Position numbers and translations under genes: made by a program. Positions 1 to 7,879 of a DNA stretch of 14,877 nt are shown here, piece after piece. The notes under the pieces are model-generated. The model was not told where the DNA came from, searched no databases, and saw only the letters and a program-made list of their open reading frames with translations. The stretch is from an uncultured Clostridium sp. (GTDB lineage: Bacteria; Bacillota; Clostridia; Lachnospirales; Lachnospiraceae). Within the stretch, counting starts at the first letter, position 1; every line of letters starts with the position of its first letter. The stretch lies in assembly GCA_958349075.1 (NCBI GenBank), contig CATWBR010000048.1, positions 1 through 14,877 on the forward strand, written 5' to 3'.

Positions 1-1047
1 GTGAACAGACCGATGAAAAACAGTTTCATTATTAAAAATATACGCAGATCCCTGTTAAAACAGCTTATTTTTCCGGTTCTGCTTCTGATTGCCGCCCTGA
101 CAGCCCTTATAAAAATTCCCAGAACTAACTTTCTTTCTCCCCGGCCGCTGAATTCCAAAAGCCATTATGAAAATTTTTATAACCGTGCCCTCCCCTATGT
201 TACCGTTTCCGTGTCGGGCCTTCATTATACCGGCTGCAACTATGTCGTGAGCGGGCGTACGGAGGGATATTATTACTATACGCTGACGGACGGTTTCTGC
301 CAGTTCTATCTGCTGGATAACCGCGATATTTCCAGTCCCGGCGGGGAAGAGCTTCCTTCCCGGAACTTGAGCGGCCGGCTGGTGGAGATGACGGGCAGCG
401 AATATGAAGCCGTCCTGTATGAGATGGCGGAGGGGCTTGACTGGACCGTGCCGTCCCTCAGAAAGATGACGGCGCCCTATGCGGTCTCCACCCTGCCCTA
501 TCCCATTTACCTGACCGTTTTGTTTCATCTTCTGGCCTATGGCTGCCTGTTTTTATCACTGACGGACATCTTCTGTTCGCTGTACTATATCTGGGAGCCT
601 CACCGTTCCCCGACCTTCCGCTACCTGGGCAGCTTCGGGGAAATCAGGACGCTTCTCCCCAAGGTGGAGATTGAGATGAAACATGTCAGCATTGCCAAAT
701 CGGGTAATATTTATCTCACCCCCGGCTATATTGTCAATGTGGATACCGTCCGGAGCCTGATTCTGCCGCTCAAATCGGTTGTGTGGGTTTATTATCACAG
801 CCGGAGGCTGTCACTCCCGGGCCTCTCCCGGTTCCATTTCCGTATGACTTACACGCTTCACATCATGGCCGACGACGGGCGTACCTATGATTTTACCGGC
901 AAGAAAAAAGAAGATCTGGATTATATTCTCGCATCCCTGGAACAACGTGACACCGGCATCCTTCTCGGATACTCCGAGGAAAACAGGCGGCTTGCCAGGG
1001 AGATACTTAAAAACATCCGCGGACAGAAAGGCAGGAAAACCGGCTGA
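1..1047 (+). CDS. Two-pass membrane protein of unknown function
   Basis: I do not recognise the family. The frame is open from the first base of the window. GTG at 1 gives 348 aa, and ATG at 13 (Met5) is an equally possible start; upstream sequence is not visible, so the ribosome site cannot be judged and a longer 5' end is possible. Residues about 21-38 form a hydrophobic segment after a basic N-terminus (KNIRRSLLK). Residues 40-160 would be extracytoplasmic and are rich in Tyr. A second hydrophobic segment covers about 165-195. A soluble, mostly beta-looking domain follows (about 215-320), then a basic C-terminal tail (GQKGRKTG). The layout suggests an extracellular sensor or anchor joined to a cytoplasmic domain, but no catalytic motif is visible. 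It runs opposite to the sulfosugar operon, ends at a shared terminator, and is probably unrelated to it. Confidence 0.75.
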   Translation: MNRPMKNSFIIKNIRRSLLKQLIFPVLLLIAALTALIKIPRTNFLSPRPLNSKSHYENFYNRALPYVTVSVSGLHYTGCNYVVSGRTEGYYYYTLTDGFCQFYLLDNRDISSPGGEELPSRNLSGRLVEMTGSEYEAVLYEMAEGLDWTVPSLRKMTAPYAVSTLPYPIYLTVLFHLLAYGCLFLSLTDIFCSLYYIWEPHRSPTFRYLGSFGEIRTLLPKVEIEMKHVSIAKSGNIYLTPGYIVNVDTVRSLILPLKSVVWVYYHSRRLSLPGLSRFHFRMTYTLHIMADDGRTYDFTGKKKEDLDYILASLEQRDTGILLGYSEENRRLAREILKNIRGQKGRKTG

Positions 1048-1077
1048 CAGTAACTCAGCCGGCTCTCCCGCCTTTTT
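1030..1077 (+). terminator. Intrinsic terminator between convergent genes, probably bidirectional
   Basis: A perfect 8-bp stem pairs CCGGCTGA (1040-1047, overlapping the stop codon of the membrane protein gene) with TCAGCCGG (1055-1062) around a 7-nt loop. An outer stem pairs 1030-1035 with 1067-1072 with one A/C mismatch, across a 4x4 internal loop. Five T residues (1073-1077) follow directly on the plus strand. Read on the minus strand, the inner stem is followed by TTTT, so it can also end the ROK transcript, whose stop codon is at 1077-1079. This is a compact design for two converging genes. Confidence 0.85.
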
Positions 1078-2297
1078 CAGTTCTCCTGGCTGCCCGCCAG
1101 AAGGAACAATTCATTGACCGCCACAGCCAGAGGACCGATATATTCAATCCTGTCGCTGAGCTGTGATTTTAAAATATAACCGCCGTGGTAAGATGCATCA
1201 TAATGGCTGCAAAAATGCACGAACCGCTCCTCCACCTTCTGGTGTCCAAACATCTCCCCGTAGATGATTACCTTGTCAGGAGCCAGTAGTGTGATGGTAT
1301 TGACCGCAACCCGCGCCATCTGCTCAATGATGTCGTCGAGCACCTGCCACATCCCTGCATCCTCCACAGTCAACCACTCCGCCATATTTCTCGCTTCAAT
1401 GCGGCTTAAATCTCCCTTTACCAGAAGATAAAGCTCCGGCATGGTTTCCTCCGTGCAGGTCTCCCGGATCCTGGCGGCAATGGCATGGGTGGCCACTTTC
1501 GTCTCCAGGCAGCCTCTGCGCCCGCAGCGGCACGGTTTCCCGTCCTTTTCCACAATATAATGGCCAATCTCCGCCGTCTTGGAGTTCTGGCTGTCGTACA
1601 GCCGTCCGTGGATAATGATGGCCGATCCTACCCCCGGCCCCCATTTGATGAACAGAAGGTTTTCCCATTCCTTTCCATTCCCATAGATCAGCTCGCCCTC
1701 CGCGAATGCCTTGACATTATTTTCCACAATGGTGGGAAGATTCATCTGTCTGCCGATAAACTCGCCCACAGGAACCGGCTCGTTCCAAATCCGGTACGCA
1801 TGCTGGCTGACGCCGGTGCTGCGTTTTACCGGACCGGGCACCGATACGCCGATTCCCAGCACTCCGTCCTTTGCAATGCCGTTCTCCCACATCAGAGCCT
1901 TGCTCTCATCGGTCACCTTCTTTAAAAACTTCTCCGGAGCTATCGTCCCGTCGGTCGTCAACTGCTTTCCCCCGAGTTTCTTCCCTTTCAGGTTGCTGAT
2001 GGCTATAAAGGTTTTCGCCGCCTCTATACTGATAGAAAGCACATAGCTGTACTGGTAGTTGATATCAATCAGAATTTTTTTTCTGCCGGCCCGCCGTGCC
2101 TCTTCCACCTCACCCTTTTCACAGAGAATCCCTGCCGATATCAGTTCGGTGCAGATAAGCGTCACAGTTGCCGGAGTCAGCTTCAGCCGGATGGCAATGT
2201 CTTTCCTGGACATTGCACCGCAGTCATTGAGAAGCTTTAATATGGAGCTTCTGTTGCTCAGCTTCACATTCTCTAAATTGATTCCTGTATATCCCAA
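1077..2297 (-). CDS. ROK-family transcriptional repressor, likely regulator of the sulfosugar operon
   Basis: The 406-aa length and domain order are typical of ROK (NagC/Mlc/XylR type) sugar-responsive repressors. A winged helix-turn-helix covers about residues 14-62 (MSRKDIAIRLKLTPATVT inside it). The ROK sugar-binding fold follows, with GIGVSVPGPV (148-157), a GPGVGSAIIIHGRLY segment (220-234), and the zinc motif with H246 and CRCGRRGC (256-263). In ROK kinases the catalytic Asp sits in an ENDxxA motif; here it reads ENNVKAFAEGE (192-202), so the Asp is replaced by Asn194 and kinase activity is unlikely. The chosen start is TTG at 2297, with AGGA 8 nt upstream; the next Met (29) would cut into the helix-turn-helix. 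It has its own promoter (2399-2427). Its place at the 3' end of the operon suggests control of sulfosugar genes. The effector (perhaps SQ or sulfofructose) is inferred from context. Confidence 0.88.
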   Translation of the reverse strand: MGYTGINLENVKLSNRSSILKLLNDCGAMSRKDIAIRLKLTPATVTLICTELISAGILCEKGEVEEARRAGRKKILIDINYQYSYVLSISIEAAKTFIAISNLKGKKLGGKQLTTDGTIAPEKFLKKVTDESKALMWENGIAKDGVLGIGVSVPGPVKRSTGVSQHAYRIWNEPVPVGEFIGRQMNLPTIVENNVKAFAEGELIYGNGKEWENLLFIKWGPGVGSAIIIHGRLYDSQNSKTAEIGHYIVEKDGKPCRCGRRGCLETKVATHAIAARIRETCTEETMPELYLLVKGDLSRIEARNMAEWLTVEDAGMWQVLDDIIEQMARVAVNTITLLAPDKVIIYGEMFGHQKVEERFVHFCSHYDASYHGGYILKSQLSDRIEYIGPLAVAVNELFLLAGSQEN

Positions 2298-2338
2298 TTT
2301 TTCGTCCTGTCCTTCTCTGCAATATTATAAACCGGCAG

Positions 2339-2360
2339 CCGCCCGGCCCCACCCGGACGG
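2339..2360 (-). other. GC-rich hairpin in the ROK 5' untranslated region
   Basis: On the minus strand, CCGTCCGG (2360-2353) pairs with CCGGGCGG (2346-2339) over 8 bp including one U-G wobble, around the loop GTGGGG. No T-run follows, so it is not an intrinsic terminator. It lies about 30-55 nt into the roughly 95-nt leader expected from the promoter at 2399-2427. It may affect mRNA stability or translation of the TTG-started repressor. No other gene or structure is seen in the 2298-2473 gap besides this and the promoter. Confidence 0.4.
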
Positions 2361-2398
2361 TCACCAAAAAAACGGTTTCTTTTACAATCTCTTTCTTT

Positions 2399-2427
2399 AG
2401 TATAGGTGCAATTGTTTTTTTTAGCAA
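2399..2427 (-). promoter_or_regulatory. Sigma-A-type promoter for the ROK gene
   Basis: On the minus strand, -35 TTGCTA (2427-2422) and -10 TATACT (2404-2399) are separated by exactly 17 bp that include an A8 tract overlapping the -35 end. Each hexamer matches the consensus at four or five of six positions. The predicted transcript start is near 2392, leaving a leader of about 95 nt before the TTG start at 2297. The site lies in the 176-bp gap behind the GH116 gene, so the repressor can be made independently of the main operon, although read-through is possible because no clear terminator precedes it. Confidence 0.65.
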
Positions 2428-2473
2428 GCGGAAAGTAACCCTGCACGGGAACCTGTTCTTATTTCCAAAAAGC

Positions 2474-4879
2474 TTACAGCCATATGGCCAGAGGCCTCAT
2501 ATTCATCGGTGCCCGGAACTGTCCGCTCTGATTCCACGCCGCCGGAGTCCGAAACTGGAGCCCATACTCCGCGATTGTTTCCGCCATGGATTCGGACAAC
2601 TCCTGCGCCTCCCTGTGAAGGCCAAACTCCCGGAGGCTTGCCGCCAGGATCTGGGAGGAACCTACAATTACCTCGTTCACCTGCAGTTCATCACCGCCGT
2701 CTTTTTCATAATTCTGGATTCCTGGCTCCGCTACGAGAAGTGCACCGAACTTTCCACCACAAAAAGAAGCTGCATTGTTTTGATACGCCGCCTGCAGATG
2801 ACTTTTAATCTCTTCCTCCGGAAGCAGACAGCCAAGACCTGCTTTCTTTGCAAGCAGCAGGCCGAACAAAGCATCCGCCATGACCGCCCGTGAATATTTC
2901 CCGAATTCGCTTGTGACATAGTACGTTCCGTTCCACAGAGTCCGGATCGTCTTCTGAGCCGCCCGGAGGCGTTCCCCGTACATGGCCTGATCTGGATCGG
3001 AGAATTCCCCCGCCAGTTTTTCCATCACCGCATATGCGCCGATGCACAGACAGCCGCAGTAAGCCGAAAGCCCCTGCATATGGAGATTGTCCCAAGTGCT
3101 GTCCCCAAACTGGGTATGGCGTGGGATTCCGGTATGATCCACATCCTGTCCGATCGTGAAATCCATAATAGTTTTGAGACTGTGGTACTCCTCTCTGCAA
3201 ACCACCGATCCTGAAATCTTTTTATGAAGATAAAATGCCAGAATAAAAGACGGGTTATGATCCTTCCACATATTAGGCGTATCCCGGAAGTTGTATCCGT
3301 TCAGCCGTACAAAAAGATCCTCTGCACAACCGCCCAGATCATGGGGCAGTTTCTCCCATATCATATTATCCATCTTCTTCCTGTTACGGTAAATCATATT
3401 CTGCCTGGACTCCATCATGGACGCCGTTGACAAATAATCTGCAAACCCCCATTCCGCCAGTTCCGGCCAGTGCCTGGACAGGGCTGCAAAGGCGTACACC
3501 CACAGATCCAGTGTATTATAGTAGTAATATCCCGTGTCAAAACCCTCCAGCAGGCCGAAGTGGGGATGCTTCCCAAGACGTGACGTCTCTTCGTCCCAGC
3601 CTCCTACCGGTTTTGATACAAGGACCGTTCCTCCGGAAGTCAGGAAATACAGCTCATTAATCTTTGCACCGGCCAGATGCTTTTTAAATACCTCTGCTTC
3701 GAGGATGCCGCTATGGAACCGATCAATTTGCTGAAGCCAAACGTGATTCTTGTCCAGGGCATACGAAGCAATATCATGGGCGGAAGAAAGCTCCGGGGTT
3801 TCCGTGTACAGCTTCTGCCATCTTCTGCCCATCCCAAACTGTGTTATAGGGAGAGCCATTGTCACTGCAAAGGTCAGGGAGACACTTTCAGAGGACAGCA
3901 CCGTCTTTGCGCAGAGTGCGGAGGCCGTCGGTTCATGCCAGTGTGCCTGCCAGCTTTCATCGTAATTGGAGAGCTGCCCCTTCTTTTCCAAATCATGGTG
4001 CATCTTTCCAATCGTATGAATCTGCTCTTCATCCGCATATCCCGTCGTCACCCGCGTTTCCTTAAACATTACGTCATAAGAAGGGATCCAGCCGTCGCAC
4101 TTCATTGAAAGCATAATCTCACCGGATAAATCATTGGCCTGCCCTGCTTCTTCCCTGGCCTGCCTGATGTGGACCGTATTTTCTCTGCAATCATCAAGCT
4201 GCGCATAATTTCCACTGTTCTGATGCGAGGGCCATACTGCGTCCGGGCGCATCTCGCTTGACTGGTATGGCTGTTCCCATCCCAGAACATTCGGCCAGCA
4301 CAGGCAGACAGAAATGTCCACAGGACCATCTTCCTTGGGGCTCACATAGAGATTAAAAAGTGTAACCGGCAGGATGCTGTCCTTCAGGTTGTGGGGAATC
4401 ACAGGAGAATAGCTCTCCAGTGTCACGCTAAACGGCATATCCTCCGCGTGGTATGTCTCATAAGCAAGGGGAAAGAGTGCGTGGTATTCCATCTCATCCG
4501 CCTTAAATCCATCTTCCGCTACCCTGAGTTTTCTGCGCTTTACCACCTCCCCGCAGGCCCAGCGCAGTTCAAAGCAGGCATTGTCCATCGGACAGATAAC
4601 CGGCACGCCCTGTCTAAGCTGCCAGCGGTCGAAGAATCCAGTGGCTCCCCTGGCAAAGGACGCCGTTCCGAATCCTCCGAAGAAAAATCCGGTAAAGGGA
4701 CCGCTGTCGTGACTGCCTTCCTTCGGCACGCAGGGCGCTTTAAACGCCGGATTCCTCTCCCACGTAACAAACTGCGCATCCAGCGCATTGTGATGGCAGA
4801 CGGCCCTATAGTATGACTCCGAAGACTTTATTACCGAACTGCCGTACTTTTTCGCCCTGTCATATCGTGAACTTATCAT
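2474..4879 (-). CDS. GH116-family-like glycosidase (non-lysosomal glucosylceramidase / bile acid beta-glucosidase type)
   Basis: The 801-aa protein matches the GH116 layout. The N-terminal beta domain has FFFGGFGTASFARG (65-78) and FDRWQL (83-88). The (alpha/alpha)6 catalytic domain has NELYFLTSGGTV (408-419), YNTLDLWVYAFAAL (454-467), LPHDLGG (511-517), WKDHNPSF (538-545), STWDNLHMQGLSAYCG (594-609) and an RPL ending. GH116 enzymes are retaining beta-glycosidases. There is no signal peptide, so it should act in the cytoplasm. Two features are unusual: the Glu-Tyr-x-x-Tyr-Asn-Thr nucleophile motif is not conserved in spacing (nearest acids are E445 and D448), and the C-terminal TPEAW-type motif reads TPAAW (778-782). 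The acid/base region (D593/D597), E736 and R789 are kept. GGGAGGG lies 6 nt before the ATG, 25 bp after the isomerase stop. Family assignment is confident; the substrate is unknown, and a beta-linked sulfosugar glycoside is only a guess from context. Confidence 0.85.
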   Translation of the reverse strand: MISSRYDRAKKYGSSVIKSSESYYRAVCHHNALDAQFVTWERNPAFKAPCVPKEGSHDSGPFTGFFFGGFGTASFARGATGFFDRWQLRQGVPVICPMDNACFELRWACGEVVKRRKLRVAEDGFKADEMEYHALFPLAYETYHAEDMPFSVTLESYSPVIPHNLKDSILPVTLFNLYVSPKEDGPVDISVCLCWPNVLGWEQPYQSSEMRPDAVWPSHQNSGNYAQLDDCRENTVHIRQAREEAGQANDLSGEIMLSMKCDGWIPSYDVMFKETRVTTGYADEEQIHTIGKMHHDLEKKGQLSNYDESWQAHWHEPTASALCAKTVLSSESVSLTFAVTMALPITQFGMGRRWQKLYTETPELSSAHDIASYALDKNHVWLQQIDRFHSGILEAEVFKKHLAGAKINELYFLTSGGTVLVSKPVGGWDEETSRLGKHPHFGLLEGFDTGYYYYNTLDLWVYAFAALSRHWPELAEWGFADYLSTASMMESRQNMIYRNRKKMDNMIWEKLPHDLGGCAEDLFVRLNGYNFRDTPNMWKDHNPSFILAFYLHKKISGSVVCREEYHSLKTIMDFTIGQDVDHTGIPRHTQFGDSTWDNLHMQGLSAYCGCLCIGAYAVMEKLAGEFSDPDQAMYGERLRAAQKTIRTLWNGTYYVTSEFGKYSRAVMADALFGLLLAKKAGLGCLLPEEEIKSHLQAAYQNNAASFCGGKFGALLVAEPGIQNYEKDGGDELQVNEVIVGSSQILAASLREFGLHREAQELSESMAETIAEYGLQFRTPAAWNQSGQFRAPMNMRPLAIWL

Positions 4880-4904
4880 CTGACACCCTCCCGTTTCGTC
4901 TCTC

Positions 4905-6242
4905 CTAATAACAGCAGATTTCCGCTCCCGTCATATGCGCCAGTTTTTCAAGTTCCGATGCCACGTCTGCGTAAATCACTACAAAGTGAGGTTCCCACCC
5001 CTCCTTAACGCTGCCGTAGACAACTTCCTTTGCCTTCCTCTCCGTTTTTACCACGACGGAGGTTCCGCAGAACTGTTTCGGCTTGTCGAGCGCCTCTCCC
5101 TGTGCAATGAAGAAACGGAAGGTGCCGTCCGTCTTTCTTCCGACGCGGAATACGGTCACATGGTCACAGGCCTCGCAGCCGAAATCCATGGTTGGGCCAA
5201 TCTTCCGGTTGGGATGCACCCCGACCTGGGCGCCCGTATCCTTCCTGGCCAGGGAACAGGCCGCCATACCGCAGTGCCAGTAGGTTATCGTACCCTCTTT
5301 TTCATCCATTGAGACAGGATCGCCGAAGAATGCGGCTTTTCCGGTCAACTGGCTTCCTATGTACATGGATAGAGCACCGTAGACGTCGGATTCACAGCTC
5401 GCCGAAATACCCGAGGCATTGAGCAGAGAAAGGACCGAACATACCGGCGTTCCGAAAGAGGTAAAAAAGTCGGGCCAGCAGCGGGAAGACAATGCGCCGA
5501 TTCCATTCTCTTTTACATAGTCTTTGTATGCCTTATAGAGACGGGCAAAATCTTTTACATTCTTTTCAGGGGTTTCTTCCATCCCCACCATCCACCGCTT
5601 TGCTTCCTCCAGGTACTCGCCGCACTCCTCATCCGTAAAACTTTTTGCCTTCTCGATCAGCTCTCTCGCCTCTATGGCCTCCAGCGTCACTCCAAAGGTG
5701 TGAAGAAGCTCTGCATCCAGGGCGCGGCCAAAGCCAAAGCCCTGAGGTGTATGGCCGACGGCGGCCATTTTAAGGTTTTTTAACTTGCAGCGCACCTCGG
5801 CCGCGCGGATCGCAGCCCCTATCTCGGCGGCCACCTCTTCCTCCTCCGGAGAACCAAAGACGTACTCGAATTCCTCATTCCTGAATGCACGGATGGCATT
5901 CGCCGCAGAATATGCCCCGGTCAGGGAGTTCAGACGGAGCCTTCCGCCGTCGATCACCGGCTCCCTCAGGGTCCAGAGAAGCACCGGGCAGGTAAAACGT
6001 TTTAAAATTTCGCTTGCATAGGCCGCATTGGCAAAGGTAATATTCTGAAGCACAATCAGGTCCGGACGGATGCCGTCCAGAAATTCATCCAAATCATCCA
6101 GTGTCAGAAGCATTTTTTCGGGATATATGCCTCCCTCCGTGAGGGAAGACAACAGTTTTATAGATTTTTCGAATTCGATCTGCGCGCTCTCCAGATGGAA
6201 CGTACCGACGCCGATCGGAATATAGGCAACTTGAAAACTCAT
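4905..6242 (-). CDS. L-fucose isomerase-like protein, candidate sulfoquinovose isomerase
   Basis: This 445-aa protein resembles the L-fucose/L-arabinose isomerase-like superfamily, which interconverts aldoses and ketoses through a metal-bound enediol. The N-terminal Rossmann-like part includes PDLIVLQN (60-67). The second half has RCWPDFF (254-260), ASCESDVYGAL (281-291), TYWHCG (320-325) and a C-terminal beta domain; E284, D286 and H323 are the likely metal or catalytic residues. Within a sulfoglycolytic operon the missing step is SQ to 6-deoxy-6-sulfofructose, and this is the only clear sugar isomerase in view, so it is the best candidate for the role of SftI/SqvD in sulfo-TAL bacteria. It is unrelated to YihS, the AGE-fold isomerase of E. 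coli. AAGGAG lies 7 nt before the ATG. It sits 90 bp behind tctA and 25 bp ahead of the GH116 gene. The family is fairly certain; the substrate is inferred. Confidence 0.8.
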   Translation of the reverse strand: MSFQVAYIPIGVGTFHLESAQIEFEKSIKLLSSLTEGGIYPEKMLLTLDDLDEFLDGIRPDLIVLQNITFANAAYASEILKRFTCPVLLWTLREPVIDGGRLRLNSLTGAYSAANAIRAFRNEEFEYVFGSPEEEEVAAEIGAAIRAAEVRCKLKNLKMAAVGHTPQGFGFGRALDAELLHTFGVTLEAIEARELIEKAKSFTDEECGEYLEEAKRWMVGMEETPEKNVKDFARLYKAYKDYVKENGIGALSSRCWPDFFTSFGTPVCSVLSLLNASGISASCESDVYGALSMYIGSQLTGKAAFFGDPVSMDEKEGTITYWHCGMAACSLARKDTGAQVGVHPNRKIGPTMDFGCEACDHVTVFRVGRKTDGTFRFFIAQGEALDKPKQFCGTSVVVKTERKAKEVVYGSVKEGWEPHFVVIYADVASELEKLAHMTGAEICCY

Positions 6243-6265
6243 TATTTTTCTCCTTTTTCATGGTC

Positions 6266-6282
6266 AGCCGCAGGTTCCGGCT
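6266..6282 (-). other. Small intercistronic hairpin between tctA and the isomerase gene
   Basis: A perfect 5-bp stem AGCCG/CGGCT with a 7-nt loop lies in the 90-bp gap, about 25 nt ahead of the isomerase start and upstream of its AAGGAG site. On the minus strand no T-run follows, so termination is unlikely. It may act as a processing or stability element, or be chance. Confidence 0.3.
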
Positions 6283-6332
6283 TTCTTTGCCCCGCGGATT
6301 TAAGTTTTATGTCCCACAGGCTCAGGCTTTTA

Positions 6333-7874
6333 TTACGCCGTTTCCTGCTCCTTCATCATCTCTTCCATCTGCGCCTGGTTCAATGCCTCCACCTTCTTAT
6401 TAATCCGGATCATGGAAATCACCAGGATTACGGTCAGGATCAGAATGACACAGGAAATCGGGCGTTTGAAGAAAATCAGGTAATCTTTATCATAGCTCAT
6501 CATACTGGTAACAAAGTTCATCTCCATAATGTCCGCCAGGATCATTCCCAGCATCATCGGAGTGGATGAAATGTCGAGCAGCGTCAGCAGATAACTGAAC
6601 ACCAGGATGGCGGCCGTCAAAACAAGTTCCTTTGTGTTTCCGGTAGCCGCAAACGCACCGGCAAAACAGAAGATAATGATAATCGGGGCCAGATAGGTAT
6701 AGCGCACCTGAATAATTTTAGCCACTGCCCTGGTAAGCGCCAAACCGATTGGATACAGGAAAAGGTTTGCCACAAGGCAGCCCAGGATGATGGAATAGGC
6801 GATCACGCCCTGTTTTGTAAACATATTTGGTCCCGGCTGGATTCCGTGGAGAATGAATGCGCCGAGAAGCAGCGCCGTGACTCCGTCTCCGGGAATTCCC
6901 AGGGTCAGGAGCGGAATCATCGCCGAGCCTACCACCGCATTGTTGCTGGCCTCTGCCGCCGCAATCCCTTCCAGGCTTCCTTTTCCGAAATCCTGAGGGC
7001 GTTTGGAGGCTCTCCGGCATTCATTGTAGCACATAAACTGGGCCACACCGCCGCCCACGCCGGGCATTGCGCCCAGGATCGAAGCGATGGCGGAAGAACG
7101 GGTGCAGGCCGGAACGATCGATTTGGCCTCCTTAAGCGTCAGCCCCTCGTTGTCAATTTTTGTCATATCATCCAGTTTTCCTCCGGCCAGGACAAAGTCC
7201 CTCAGTTTTTGGACCACCTGGGTCAGCGCGATCAGCGCGATCATGGCCGGAAGCATGTCAATTCCGTACCGCAGGGCATCGATGCCGAAGGTAAAACGCA
7301 TGACACCCGTTACCGCATCGGCTCCGATAGACGCCATCAGGATGCCTAAGAGGCCCGACATGATTCCCTTTGGAAGGCTGTCGCCGCTGACGCCCGCTAT
7401 CAGGGAAATTCCCAGGATCGCCATCGAGAAATACTCCACCGATGCGAATTTAGACACCAGCTTTGTTATAAACGAGGCGCAGACCAGAAGAAGCAGGGCT
7501 GAGAACAGTCCTCCAAAGGTGGAGGCAAATAAAGAAGTGTCCAGAGCTTTCTTCACCTTGCCCTTTTTCGCCAGCGGATAGCCGTCGAACGTCGTGGCAA
7601 TCGCCGAATTGGTACCCGGAGTATTCAGGGTTATGGCGCTGATGGAGCCGCCATACATGCCTCCTACATATACGGCCAAAAGGGAAATAATCGCCGTATC
7701 CGGAGAGGAAAATGAATAGGTAAGCGGCAGGAGCAGGATAATGCCCAGGGTAACGGAAAGGCCGGGAATACATCCCACGATCATCCCCAGAACAAGACCT
7801 CCGAAAATAATTACCAGGTTACCGACGGTAAACACCTGGTGTAAAGCGAGAATAATCTGCTGTAAATCTCCCAT
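6333..7874 (-). CDS. tctA: TctA large membrane subunit of a tripartite tricarboxylate transporter
   Basis: This is the large (about 12-helix) permease subunit of a TTT-family secondary transporter. Family hallmarks are present: VGGMYGGSISAITLNTPGT with the DGYPLAKKGK continuation in the first half, GVGGGVAQF in the middle, and SNNAVVGSAMIPLLTLGIPGD in the second half. Length (513 aa) is normal for TctA. The frame can be read from TTG at 7883, but a GGGAGG site ends directly against that codon. The ATG at 7874 lies 9 nt from the site, so Met-Gly-Asp-Leu is the better start. That leaves 5 bp after the tctB stop and strong translational coupling. It forms one transporter with the TctB and TctC products. 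TTT systems usually take up carboxylates; within this operon the cargo is more likely a sulfosugar or its glyceryl glycoside, which is an inference. Confidence 0.93.
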   Translation of the reverse strand: MGDLQQIILALHQVFTVGNLVIIFGGLVLGMIVGCIPGLSVTLGIILLLPLTYSFSSPDTAIISLLAVYVGGMYGGSISAITLNTPGTNSAIATTFDGYPLAKKGKVKKALDTSLFASTFGGLFSALLLLVCASFITKLVSKFASVEYFSMAILGISLIAGVSGDSLPKGIMSGLLGILMASIGADAVTGVMRFTFGIDALRYGIDMLPAMIALIALTQVVQKLRDFVLAGGKLDDMTKIDNEGLTLKEAKSIVPACTRSSAIASILGAMPGVGGGVAQFMCYNECRRASKRPQDFGKGSLEGIAAAEASNNAVVGSAMIPLLTLGIPGDGVTALLLGAFILHGIQPGPNMFTKQGVIAYSIILGCLVANLFLYPIGLALTRAVAKIIQVRYTYLAPIIIIFCFAGAFAATGNTKELVLTAAILVFSYLLTLLDISSTPMMLGMILADIMEMNFVTSMMSYDKDYLIFFKRPISCVILILTVILVISMIRINKKVEALNQAQMEEMMKEQETA

Positions 7875-7879
7875 AAAAG

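Noticed and set aside
2428..2473. Intrinsic terminator after the GH116 gene
   Set aside because: Only weak, mismatched pairing was found there, and on the minus strand it is followed by an A-run, not a T-run.
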